This document shows, in pieces, positions 17,098 to 24,919 of a DNA stretch of 64,000 nucleotides. Each line of letters opens with the position of its first letter. The first letter of the stretch is position 1. The notes below the pieces were generated by a model, which did no database searches, was not told the origin of the DNA, and saw only the letters and a program-made list of their open reading frames with translations. Source of the stretch: an uncultured bacterium (GTDB taxonomy: Bacteria; Bacteroidota; Bacteroidia; Chitinophagales; Chitinophagaceae); assembly GCA_903826405.1 (NCBI GenBank), contig CAIKEH010000055.1, forward strand, positions 1-64,000, given 5' to 3'. The translations under genes and the position numbers were made by a program.

Positions 17098-19509
17098 ATG
17101 AAACGTATTCCCGCCTTCCTCCTGTTATTGCTCCCGATCTTGTCCAATGCCCAACTGCCTGCAGCAAAGCGCCTGCCTAATGGCTGGAGTCTGAGCCCGG
17201 CTGGTCGAAGCCTGCCTTTGGGAGACCTTCCTCTAAATATGGCATTGAACAAATCCGGAAATCTACTGGCTGTGACCAATAATGGACAGAGCATTCAGTC
17301 CCTCTACCTCATAGACCCGATCAAGGAAAAACTCCTCGACACGATCGTTCTTTCCAAATCCTGGTATGGTCTGAAATTCACGGCTGATGGTAAAAAAATA
17401 TATGCCTCCGGCGGTCATGATAACTGGATTCTGGGCTTTCAGGTGTCTAATGGCAAATTGAAACCCGCCGATACCATCAGGTTGGGTAAACCATGGCCCG
17501 TCAAGATCGGTCCAGGCGGGTTAGAGATAGATGACAACACCAACTCCATGTACGTGGTTACGCGGGAAAACAAAAGTTTATATAAGATAGATCTGAAAAG
17601 TGGGACGGTAAAGAAAGCGGTTCCCATGGGGGCAGAGGGTTATACCTGCTTGCTTTCTCCCGACAGGAAGATATTGTATGTTTCCCTCTGGGGAGGAGAT
17701 AAAATCCTCCTCTATGATCCGGCGACACTTAAACTGTCCGGTGAAGTTCCAGTCGGGGACAATCCCAATGCGCTTTGCCTCAATAAGGAAGGATCTCGAC
17801 TTTTCGTAGCTAACTCCAATGACAACTCTGTTTCTGTCATCGACACGCGATCCCGCAAAGTCACGGAGACACTGCAGACTTCTCTTTTCCCGGATGCGCC
17901 CCAGGGCTCGACCACTAATGGTCTTGCCCTTTCTCCGGATGGCAAAACGCTCTATATCTCCAATGCTGATAACAACTGTCTGGCCGTTTTCGATATCTCC
18001 ATTGTTGACCAGAGCAGATCAAAGGGATTCATTCCCGTCGGCTGGTATCCGACCGAAGTGAAGGTATTGGGAAAGAAAATCCTCGTTGCCAATGGAAAGG
18101 GATTCACTTCGATGGCTAATCCCTATGGTCCCAATCCGATGAACAAGCGTAACGTGATCTCCTTTCAGAAAGGGGACACCACCCGTACGATGAAGGTGCA
18201 GTATATCGGAGGTCTTTTCCAAGGAACATTGTCGATCATCCCGGAGCCGGATGAAAAGACCTTGGGCGTCTATTCCAAGGCGGTCTATGCTAATGCTCCA
18301 TATAACAAGGAAAGGGAAACCAACTCTGAAGGCGAAGTAGGGAATCCTATACCCATGCGCGTCGGTGACGCATCTCCGATAAAATATGTTTTTTATATCG
18401 TCAAGGAGAACCGTACCTATGATCAGGTCCTGGCGGACATGCCCGGTGGTAATGGGGATACCAGCATTCTCCTGTTCGGCAAGCGTGTGACACCCAATCA
18501 GCATGCTATCGCCGGCGAGTTCGTTCTACTGGACAATTTCTATGTTGATGGCGAGGTGAGTGCGGACGGTCACAACTGGTCCCTTGGCGGTTACGCGACC
18601 GATTATCTGGAAAAGACCTGGCCCACCAGCTACGGTGGTCGTGGCGGAAATTATGATGCAGAAGGGAACAGGCCCGTGGCCAATAACAAGAACGGATTCA
18701 TCTGGGATGCCTGTAAGCGCAAAGGAATCAGCTACCGTACCTATGGTGAATTCGCTGACGATTACAAAGCGAATATCCCCATTCTCGAAGGTCATTTCTG
18801 TCCATATTTTACCAGTTGGGATCAGCGTGTTCGGGATACCACCAGAGTATCCCAATGGTCGAGAGAATTTGACTCCATGGTCGTCGTGAACGCCGTACCT
18901 CGCCTGAATACCCTGCGTATCATAAATGATCATACCGAGGGACTTTCCATGAACCGGCCCACACCATTTGCCCATGTTGCTGATAATGATCTGGCAATCG
19001 GACTATTTGTGGAACACCTTTCCAAAAGTCCCATCTGGAAGGAAAGCGTTGTATTCATCGTTGAAGACGATGCACAGGATGGACCTGACCACGTGGACGC
19101 GCACCGGACCACCGCCTATGTGGCTGGTGGATTCGTGAAGAGGCACTATGTGGATCATTCGATGTATTCCACCAGTTCAATGCTCCGTACGATCGAACTC
19201 ATACTTGGCCTTTCACCCATGAGCCAATATGATGCCGCAGCCGTTCCTATGTGGCGTAGTTTCAGCAAAGTTGCCGATCTCACGCCATTCCATTCACTTC
19301 CGGCACTGATCGATCTTAACGAAAAGAACAGAACCATGAACGCCCTTGCCCGAAAAAGTGCTGAATTTGATTTTTCCAAAGAGGATCGTGCACCCGACTT
19401 GGAATTCAATGAAGTGATCTGGAAAGCCGTAAGGGGTGAGCATTCCCCAATGCCTGCGCCACGGCGAAGTGCTTTCCTCATGACGGAAGTGGAAATGGAC
19501 AAAGATTAA
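17098..19509 (+). CDS. Secreted YncE beta-propeller / phosphoesterase fusion
   Basis: This 803-residue exported protein (signal peptide to about residue 19, ending SNAQ) joins two domains. Residues 40-390 are a seven-bladed propeller of YncE type with repeated stretches such as SPDRKILYVSLWGGDKI and LSPDGKTLYISNADNN. Residues 420-780 are an alkaline-phosphatase-fold phosphoesterase: KYVFYIVKENRTYDQVLADMPGGN at its start, VDGEVSADGHNW in the middle, and FIVEDDAQDGPDHVDAHRT, which holds the D and H metal ligands. The family is common in Bacteroidota; the natural substrate is unknown. Confidence 0.88.
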   Translation: MKRIPAFLLLLLPILSNAQLPAAKRLPNGWSLSPAGRSLPLGDLPLNMALNKSGNLLAVTNNGQSIQSLYLIDPIKEKLLDTIVLSKSWYGLKFTADGKKIYASGGHDNWILGFQVSNGKLKPADTIRLGKPWPVKIGPGGLEIDDNTNSMYVVTRENKSLYKIDLKSGTVKKAVPMGAEGYTCLLSPDRKILYVSLWGGDKILLYDPATLKLSGEVPVGDNPNALCLNKEGSRLFVANSNDNSVSVIDTRSRKVTETLQTSLFPDAPQGSTTNGLALSPDGKTLYISNADNNCLAVFDISIVDQSRSKGFIPVGWYPTEVKVLGKKILVANGKGFTSMANPYGPNPMNKRNVISFQKGDTTRTMKVQYIGGLFQGTLSIIPEPDEKTLGVYSKAVYANAPYNKERETNSEGEVGNPIPMRVGDASPIKYVFYIVKENRTYDQVLADMPGGNGDTSILLFGKRVTPNQHAIAGEFVLLDNFYVDGEVSADGHNWSLGGYATDYLEKTWPTSYGGRGGNYDAEGNRPVANNKNGFIWDACKRKGISYRTYGEFADDYKANIPILEGHFCPYFTSWDQRVRDTTRVSQWSREFDSMVVVNAVPRLNTLRIINDHTEGLSMNRPTPFAHVADNDLAIGLFVEHLSKSPIWKESVVFIVEDDAQDGPDHVDAHRTTAYVAGGFVKRHYVDHSMYSTSSMLRTIELILGLSPMSQYDAAAVPMWRSFSKVADLTPFHSLPALIDLNEKNRTMNALARKSAEFDFSKEDRAPDLEFNEVIWKAVRGEHSPMPAPRRSAFLMTEVEMDKD

Positions 19510-19678
19510 TGCAGAGCAGCCTTACTGCGTTCCAGATGTTGGGATGCCATTTGATGGTAATTGGATGTACTACCAAGAAAGATGCTGCTCATTGTATGGG
19601 GACACTTACCGACAAGTTGTAGTATAGGCATACTGATTTTTCTTTTCCCGATCTTCAAGTTTGATGCCGTCCCCTACA

Positions 19679-20275
19679 CTACCGTTGCCTGAGTCCGTCT
19701 ATGAAATGCTTCACCATGTTCTCCTCCAGGGCCTCAGCGGAAATGTTCTTCTTCGTCCTATGCCAGAATTCAATGCCCCTGACCATGCTCAGTAAGGTCA
19801 ATACGGCGGAATAGGGTTGGATCCCGCTCAGTTGTCCCTTCCTTATCCCATCCTCCATGATAGCCTCTATCCTGCGGACATATAAGCGGCGCTCATTCAT
19901 GAAGGTGCTGAGATAAGGCTCTTGCAGATATTTGCTTTCGTTGTTTGTGACCAGCATGTCGTCAGGTTTGGCCACCCACCATTGGATATGATGGCGAAGT
20001 ATGGCTTCAACTTTCTGCAGACTGGTTTGACTGTTGTCCAGCTCCAATTCATTCAATTGCGCCGAGAATTGATTGGCCGTGCGAAAACAGATCTCTTGAA
20101 GCAGTTCCGCCTTGGATCGAATGTGGTTGTACAGGCTGGCAGCCTCGACACCAACCTCACCAGCCAGATCCCTCATCCCCGTTGCGGAAAATCCCTTTTC
20201 CCGGAACAGTCTGGCTGCTGCCGAAGTGATGAACTCCTTCCTGGTTTCATTCTTATTATTTTGGATCCTGGCCAT
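19679..20275 (-). CDS. TetR/AcrR family transcriptional regulator
   Basis: This 198-residue repressor-type protein has an N-terminal helix-turn-helix (FITSAAARLFREKGFSATGMRDLAGEVGVEAASLYNHIRSKAELL) and an all-helical ligand-binding C-terminus with HHIQWWVAKPDDM. A six-base inverted repeat and its own -7 element lie directly upstream, so it probably represses itself. The ligand is unknown; relatives in this phylum often respond to acyl-CoA compounds, which is only an analogy. The quoted HTH is in residues 15-58. Other regulated genes are not evident in the window. Confidence 0.9.
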   Translation of the reverse strand: MARIQNNKNETRKEFITSAAARLFREKGFSATGMRDLAGEVGVEAASLYNHIRSKAELLQEICFRTANQFSAQLNELELDNSQTSLQKVEAILRHHIQWWVAKPDDMLVTNNESKYLQEPYLSTFMNERRLYVRRIEAIMEDGIRKGQLSGIQPYSAVLTLLSMVRGIEFWHRTKKNISAEALEENMVKHFIDGLRQR

Positions 20276-20295
20276 GGTTAGTGAGAATGTGTATT

Positions 20296-20303
20296 CAAAT
20301 CTA
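20296..20303 (-). promoter_or_regulatory. -7 element of the TetR gene
   Basis: TAGATTTG on the minus strand matches TAnnTTTG exactly. It lies 20 bases before the ATG at 20275. The -33 region falls on the inverted repeat at 20314-20329. Confidence 0.5.
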
Positions 20304-20313
20304 TTGAAAATGC

Positions 20314-20329
20314 ACTAACGGTTGTTAGT
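20314..20329. promoter_or_regulatory. Likely operator of the TetR regulator
   Basis: ACTAAC and GTTAGT are separated by four bases, a symmetric 16-base site 38 bases upstream of the TetR start codon. It overlaps the expected -33 position of the gene's own promoter, which fits negative autoregulation. Confidence 0.6.
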
Positions 20330-20406
20330 AAAATTCGTCTGGTCGTCCTTTACTTTCATTGGAGTTGAATTTCCCGCCAAAGAATATGGTCCCGGACCTG
20401 GTAGGA

Positions 20407-20955
20407 TCAGTAGACGGTGTCATATGTTTTAAGGAACTCGTCCAGACGGATGCCTGCGACCTGCTTTTTCTGGGGGATGGCAAGAGACGGGCTCATTTCA
20501 GGGATCATCTTACGGATGTCCCTGCCACCATTGGGGTTTGCATCGGCGAATCGCCATTCCCGTCCATTGGTGGAAATGCCTACGAGGTGTGAGACCACGC
20601 TGATATAATTACCTTGATAGAGGATCTCTGACAACTGTTCCACAAGGCATTGCATGGGCTTTTCACCAGGAAGTACCCTGAGTATACGGCCCGCCCGGAC
20701 AACACTGAATGACAGGTCCTTCAGGGACGAGACCTGATTTTCGACAAAATTGGCGAAACTCTCTTCTCCCCCTACCATTCCAACAAGGGTAGCGTTATTA
20801 TAGGTTGTGAATGTCCTGAAATCCTTCCGTGTGAAAGCAGCGGTCATGCTATCTGCAGCTTCACGAATGAAGGGTACCAGAGAGGCGGAATCGGTTTGCG
20901 CTTTCGAAGATGCTGGAAGTGCAATGAGGCAAATAAAAAGTATCCGTTGATACAT
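20407..20955 (-). CDS. Small secreted protein, unknown function
   Basis: This 182-residue protein has a signal peptide (MYQRILFICLIALPASSKAQ). The mature part has a helix followed by beta segments (AAFTRKDFRTFTTYNNATLVGMVGG), which hints at an NTF2-like fold without proof. I recognise no catalytic residues. The start is the ATG at 20955; a TTG two codons earlier is possible. It lies upstream of the TetR gene on the same strand, but the 131-base gap contains the TetR promoter, so they are probably separate units. Confidence 0.6.
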   Translation of the reverse strand: MYQRILFICLIALPASSKAQTDSASLVPFIREAADSMTAAFTRKDFRTFTTYNNATLVGMVGGEESFANFVENQVSSLKDLSFSVVRAGRILRVLPGEKPMQCLVEQLSEILYQGNYISVVSHLVGISTNGREWRFADANPNGGRDIRKMIPEMSPSLAIPQKKQVAGIRLDEFLKTYDTVY

Positions 20956-20991
20956 GATCAATATTTAAACAGGTAAAATACCATTTACAAT

Positions 20992-20999
20992 TACCTTTG
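20992..20999 (+). promoter_or_regulatory. -7 element of the PfkB kinase gene
   Basis: TACCTTTG matches the Bacteroidota -7 consensus exactly and lies 22 bases before the ATG at 21022. No clear -33 element is seen. Confidence 0.5.
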
Positions 21000-21021
21000 A
21001 CAAGTTTAAAATATCAATGAT

Positions 21022-21945
21022 ATGTCCCTGATCGCTGTCGGCACCATGGCCTTTGATGATATTGAGACCCCTTTCGGGAAGAGTGACCGCATCATTGGCG
21101 GCTCTGCTACTTACATAGCTTGGAGTGCTTCCAATTTCATAAGACCCGTCCGTCAGATCTCCGTCATCGGCGGGGATTTTCCCACTAGTGAACTGGATGC
21201 TCTTGCTGAACGTGGTGTCGACCTTGCAGGCGTTCAGGTGAAGAAGAATGAAAGATCCTTTTTTTGGGCAGGGCGCTACCATCTCGATATGAACACCCGG
21301 GATACATTGGACACCCAGTTGAACGTATTGGGAGATTTCAAGCCCACTGTACCGGAGTCTTATCAAGGAAGTGAATTCCTCATCTTGGGTAACCTGATGC
21401 CTTCATTGCAATTGGACGTCATTCGGCAGTTGAGACACAGACCAGATTTGATTGTGCTGGATACCATGAATTTCTGGATGGAGACCGCCATGCCGGATCT
21501 GGAATTGGTGCTGAAAGAGGTTGATGTGCTCATGATCAACGATAGCGAGGCACGTCAACTCAGTGCCCAATTCTCTCTGGTCAAAGCAGCACGAGAGATC
21601 ATGGCCATGGGTCCCGAGTACCTGGTCATCAAGAAAGGGGAACACGGCGCTTTGCTTTTTCACAAGGATCAGGTTTTCTATGCGCCTGCACTCCCCCTCG
21701 AGGATGTTTTCGATCCTACCGGTGCGGGGGATACTTTCGCCGGTGGTTTCATCGGTCATCTGGCCCGCACGAAGGACATCTCCTTTGAGAACATGAAAAC
21801 GGCTATCATCGTTGGATCCGCCATGGCGTCATTCTGTGTGGAGAAATTTGGCACCACCCGGCTGAAGGAACTTAAAGAGGCGGATATCAATGCCAGAATC
21901 AAACAATTCGTGGATCTGGTCAACTTCGACATCAGTCTGGTCTGA
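21022..21945 (+). CDS. PfkB-family carbohydrate/nucleoside kinase
   Basis: This 307-residue ribokinase-fold enzyme has the N-terminal GG motif (IIGGSATYIAWSAS), which contacts the sugar, and the C-terminal anion-hole and base motif DPTGAGDTFAGGF near residue 234, with D as the catalytic base. MNFWMETAMPDLELVLKEVDVLMINDSEA fits the nucleotide-side segment in the middle. The substrate could be a sugar or a nucleoside such as adenosine; it cannot be settled from motifs. It is a single-gene unit with its own promoter. Confidence 0.85.
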   Translation: MSLIAVGTMAFDDIETPFGKSDRIIGGSATYIAWSASNFIRPVRQISVIGGDFPTSELDALAERGVDLAGVQVKKNERSFFWAGRYHLDMNTRDTLDTQLNVLGDFKPTVPESYQGSEFLILGNLMPSLQLDVIRQLRHRPDLIVLDTMNFWMETAMPDLELVLKEVDVLMINDSEARQLSAQFSLVKAAREIMAMGPEYLVIKKGEHGALLFHKDQVFYAPALPLEDVFDPTGAGDTFAGGFIGHLARTKDISFENMKTAIIVGSAMASFCVEKFGTTRLKELKEADINARIKQFVDLVNFDISLV

Positions 21946-22088
21946 TCCTGTTCCGATCACTAGTAGCTTCATTACCATTTCTGCTTTACCCTAAAGACGT
22001 CTTCCACTTCATTCCGAAGGTGGGGATTATCATAACGTCATCACCCTGAAAATTTGTTCAGTAACGCTCAACCTGCCTGTAATCGGTC

Positions 22089-22943
22089 ATGGAGAAAGCA
22101 TTTCCTGTTTTCATACTGCGAAGTGTTGCTTATTTTCATGAAAACTGCCGAGGCATGTACGAACCCATCATCAATCGAGCCCCGACCTATCTCATCGCCT
22201 TATCTCTTTTTCTCCTCATCATACTTTTTTTCTGGATGGGTGGTGTATGGCGGAATTACCGTATGACCAGGAAAGAATCACGCGGAGAGGATATATCCGG
22301 AAGCCTTGAAGGGTCGATGCTGGGTTTGCTGGCCTTGCTCTTGGCTTTCACATTCGGGATCAGCAACAGCAGGTACGACGCCAGGAGGGATATACTCATC
22401 CGGGAGGCGAACTCAATCGGAACGGTCATACTTCGGGCAGATCTTTATCCTGAACCGATCAGAACAGAACTTCGTAAAGAGCTCAAAACATATGTTGATG
22501 AAAGGATCGCATATTATAAAGCCGGAACCAAGAAGGATTCTGTATCCGCTTCACTGGCCCGCGCCGTATCCATCAGTGATCGGATATGGAGTAAAGCATC
22601 CAGCCTGGTTCAGAAAGACAGCCTGACCAGTAGAAGCACATTATTCATTAATGCACTGAATGATATGATCGATTTAGCCAATACCCGCGATGCCATGGGT
22701 AGGGCCAGGGTACCTGCGTCCATCATTTGGATGACGATCCTGATTTGCATGGCAGTGAGTTTTCTTCTAGGTTATGGTATGAAGGGCAGAAAGCCGGATT
22801 GGATGCTGGTCTGTACATTCAGCCTCATCATTTCCCTTACTGTCTTCCTTATCCTTGACCTGGACAGGCCACGAACGGGCATGATCACCATGGACTCCAT
22901 TCATGGCAAGATGGAAGAACTTCGTGCACTTTTCAAACCCTGA
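22089..22943 (+). CDS. DUF4239 (bestrophin-like) membrane protein
   Basis: This protein has 284 residues from the first ATG; the ATG at 22155 (MYEPIINRAP) is an equally good start. It has an N-terminal helix (about 35-52), a second helix containing GLLALLLAFTFGISNSRYDARRD, a long helical soluble region, and two C-terminal helices beginning with RVPASIIWMTILICMAVSF. The combination of SMLGLLALLLAFTF and the PxxIW segment is diagnostic of DUF4239, a family distantly related to bestrophin channels; its role is not known. It ends 2 bases from the convergent gene. Confidence 0.8.
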   Translation: MEKAFPVFILRSVAYFHENCRGMYEPIINRAPTYLIALSLFLLIILFFWMGGVWRNYRMTRKESRGEDISGSLEGSMLGLLALLLAFTFGISNSRYDARRDILIREANSIGTVILRADLYPEPIRTELRKELKTYVDERIAYYKAGTKKDSVSASLARAVSISDRIWSKASSLVQKDSLTSRSTLFINALNDMIDLANTRDAMGRARVPASIIWMTILICMAVSFLLGYGMKGRKPDWMLVCTFSLIISLTVFLILDLDRPRTGMITMDSIHGKMEELRALFKP

Positions 22944-22945
22944 TC

Positions 22946-24658
22946 TCATCTTCCCATCCCTGCTATGACCACTCTGGTCCGGTAAACTTTCCTGATCCCT
23001 TTGCGATTGAAGGCATCTGCTACCAGTATGTAAGGGCCGTATCCTGGGTGTTGCCTATCTTCATTCAAGCCATCCCACCGAAATGCACCCTCGGTCCCAC
23101 AGAGTGAATTACTGCAAATGCATCTGATCAGGTTGCCGGCCATGTCGTATACTGAGACCGTTGCACTCCATCCTGACTCCTGGAACCGATAATGGATGGT
23201 GAGGTAATCATCGCGACCATCCTGATCAGGCGAAAATATCTCTGGAGAAACTGTCCATTGCCCGTTTCCTTCGACAGAGCCCAGCGACTGAGAGTTTCGC
23301 CAAGTGGGGGTCGCATAACCCACATCCGCTGATGCGGAATGCCAGTTACCTGCATCCTGTGTGACAGCCTTAGGGTCGATGCGTTCCAATGCAACTCCTT
23401 CCGGGTCGTTGAGCAACGGGAAATGCCATCGTTCATCATAGTGCAGTTCATCCAGTACCGAACCCTGTCGATCGGTAATGAGGATGGTCCCTTCAGCATC
23501 AGGCATTGAAGGCATGTTCACTGGATCTGAAAGCAGTCTGGGTTCTTTAACCAGGAATGTATGCATGGTGATTTCTGGATCTTCGGAAACTACATAATGA
23601 TCACCCGGGAAGATCAAGAATGGTCGTGATGAACTGGCGATAAGGGACCTGATCATCCCCTGCACATTACGGCTTCCAATGTGGATCTGACCTGCATCAA
23701 TGATCGACTTCCCTGTATTCAGCAATTCCACATGATCCGTCCCTTCAGGCTTTGGATTGAAAAGGATCTCGTTGATGATCAATTCTCCCGGTTTTGGATC
23801 CTGTGCCAGTCCTGTTCGAATGGTGGAGAACGGCGGCACGGCATTGCCTGAGCAATCCATGACAGAAGTGACGGTCAATCTGTAGATCAGGTCTTTACGC
23901 AGGGGTTCGGAAAGAGCCAGTCGTATCGAGTTGAAGAAAGGGGGTAAGGGTTCCGCATTATTCACTACAAGTCCGTTGTCAAGTTGATAACGGTAAGGAA
24001 TACATGCAGTTTGGCTGTCCAGTGTCTTATCCATATCCAGCAATATGTGTAGGCTGTCAGGGGCATATGCTCCCTTTGCGTGTGGCGGATCCTCGTCCAC
24101 GATCGGGGCATATACGGAGTTCCTCTTTCCAGGGGTGCCCCCAGCGGGGTCGATGCTCGAGGTCCAGTTGGCATTACCCATGCAAGGCTTTGTGGGATCG
24201 ATCATTTCCAGGGACCACCCACCCTCGCCTTTCAATGTATTCCGATAGTCTTTTTTGGTATACCGTACTGCATGGATCGTCCGATGATCCGAAGTGAAAA
24301 GGGCAATGGTTGAACCTGCATCGGGCAGGGCGGGGAAGCCCGTCAGCGGCAATACGTTACCAAATTTCTTATAGGAAGCGGATGCTGATGCGCTACAAAC
24401 GATGACCATACTGTCGGGATCGAGGGTATATTCCTTCGATATCCTGATACTTGCCGCGCCGATCTCGATGAAGCAACCTTTCAGTGTGGCGGGTCTGCCG
24501 GATACATTTTGCAGTTCAAGAAAACTGCTGTTGGGCAAGCCTGCCGATGGTTCCGGGTCGGCAAGAATCTCCGTGATCAATACATCGTATCTACTGGGGA
24601 TCTGTGCCATCGACGGGGCTTTCAAAAGCAATAACAGAACGACTGATGTCCATTTCAC
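22946..24658 (-). CDS. Secreted protein with two lamin-tail domains
   Basis: This 570-residue exported protein has a signal peptide to about residue 18. Two lamin-tail domains open with VLITEILADPEPSAG (residues about 25-180) and ELIINEILFNPKPEG (about 290-450), separated by an Ig-like segment. The C-terminal 90 residues (SPDQDGRDDYLTIHYRF, then DMAGN, WDGLNEDRQHPGYGPYIL) form the FlgD/gliding-associated type of fold seen in many cell-surface proteins of this phylum. It may be anchored or secreted; no enzyme motif is seen. The start is GTG at 24658. Confidence 0.8.
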   Translation of the reverse strand: MKWTSVVLLLLLKAPSMAQIPSRYDVLITEILADPEPSAGLPNSSFLELQNVSGRPATLKGCFIEIGAASIRISKEYTLDPDSMVIVCSASASASYKKFGNVLPLTGFPALPDAGSTIALFTSDHRTIHAVRYTKKDYRNTLKGEGGWSLEMIDPTKPCMGNANWTSSIDPAGGTPGKRNSVYAPIVDEDPPHAKGAYAPDSLHILLDMDKTLDSQTACIPYRYQLDNGLVVNNAEPLPPFFNSIRLALSEPLRKDLIYRLTVTSVMDCSGNAVPPFSTIRTGLAQDPKPGELIINEILFNPKPEGTDHVELLNTGKSIIDAGQIHIGSRNVQGMIRSLIASSSRPFLIFPGDHYVVSEDPEITMHTFLVKEPRLLSDPVNMPSMPDAEGTILITDRQGSVLDELHYDERWHFPLLNDPEGVALERIDPKAVTQDAGNWHSASADVGYATPTWRNSQSLGSVEGNGQWTVSPEIFSPDQDGRDDYLTIHYRFQESGWSATVSVYDMAGNLIRCICSNSLCGTEGAFRWDGLNEDRQHPGYGPYILVADAFNRKGIRKVYRTRVVIAGMGR

Positions 24659-24710
24659 TAAGGCAAGTTCAATACATGATCGTTGGTGAGAAAGTCCATC
24701 CCAACATTTA

Positions 24711-24742
24711 TTTGGCAGAAAAAAACGCGGAATCTATTTTTG
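24711..24742 (+). promoter_or_regulatory. Promoter of the asd leader
   Basis: TTTG at 24711-24714, 20 bases, then TATTTTTG at 24735-24742. Both elements and the spacing match the Bacteroidota housekeeping promoter. Transcription should start near 24748-24750, about 170 bases before asd and almost on the leader-peptide ATG at 24751. Confidence 0.75.
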
Positions 24743-24750
24743 CAACCTGA

Positions 24751-24813
24751 ATGAACAAGATCATCAAGCATATGAAGCAAACCCAGAAACGTTCCTTAAA
24801 AGGGGAAGGTTGA
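24751..24813 (+). CDS. Leader peptide of the asd attenuator
   Basis: Twenty codons read MNKIIKHMKQTQKRSLKGEG and a TGA stop. Eight of the first nine residues (M, N, K, I, I, K, M, K) are amino acids made from aspartate, and the enzyme downstream makes aspartate semialdehyde. Its last codons cover the antiterminator strand 24803-24809, so a ribosome reaching the stop would block the antiterminator and let the terminator form. The first ATG lies only 1-3 bases after the expected transcription start; the in-frame ATG at 24772 is an alternative start. Translation is inferred. Confidence 0.55.
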   Translation: MNKIIKHMKQTQKRSLKGEG

Positions 24814-24843
24814 GGATGTTTTTCAGGAACAAACATATATCAG

Positions 24844-24869
24844 GCCTTCCCGGAACGGAAGGCTTTTTT
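24844..24869 (+). terminator. Intrinsic terminator upstream of asd
   Basis: GCCTTCC (24844-24850) and GGAAGGC (24857-24863) form a perfect 7-base-pair stem with a 6-base loop, followed by six T (24864-24869). It lies between the promoter and the asd gene, so it can only act as a conditional terminator or end a small RNA of about 120 bases. Confidence 0.85.
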
Positions 24870-24919
24870 ATTTCAACAACAATCTAAAACTTCCCATTGG
24901 GAAGAAGCAGGAGGGAAAC

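Larger units (their letters stand above)
24748..24919 (+). promoter_or_regulatory. Transcription attenuator leader of asd
   Basis: The leader holds a 20-codon open frame, a terminator and an alternative pairing. GGGAAGG (24803-24809), at the end of the small frame, can pair with CCTTCCC (24845-24851), which is also the 5' arm of the terminator hairpin (24844-24863). The two folds exclude each other, as in amino-acid attenuators. A second small hairpin (CTTCCC 24890-24895 with GGGAAG 24899-24904) and a strong AGGAGG (24909-24914) stand just before the asd ATG. Confidence 0.7.
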
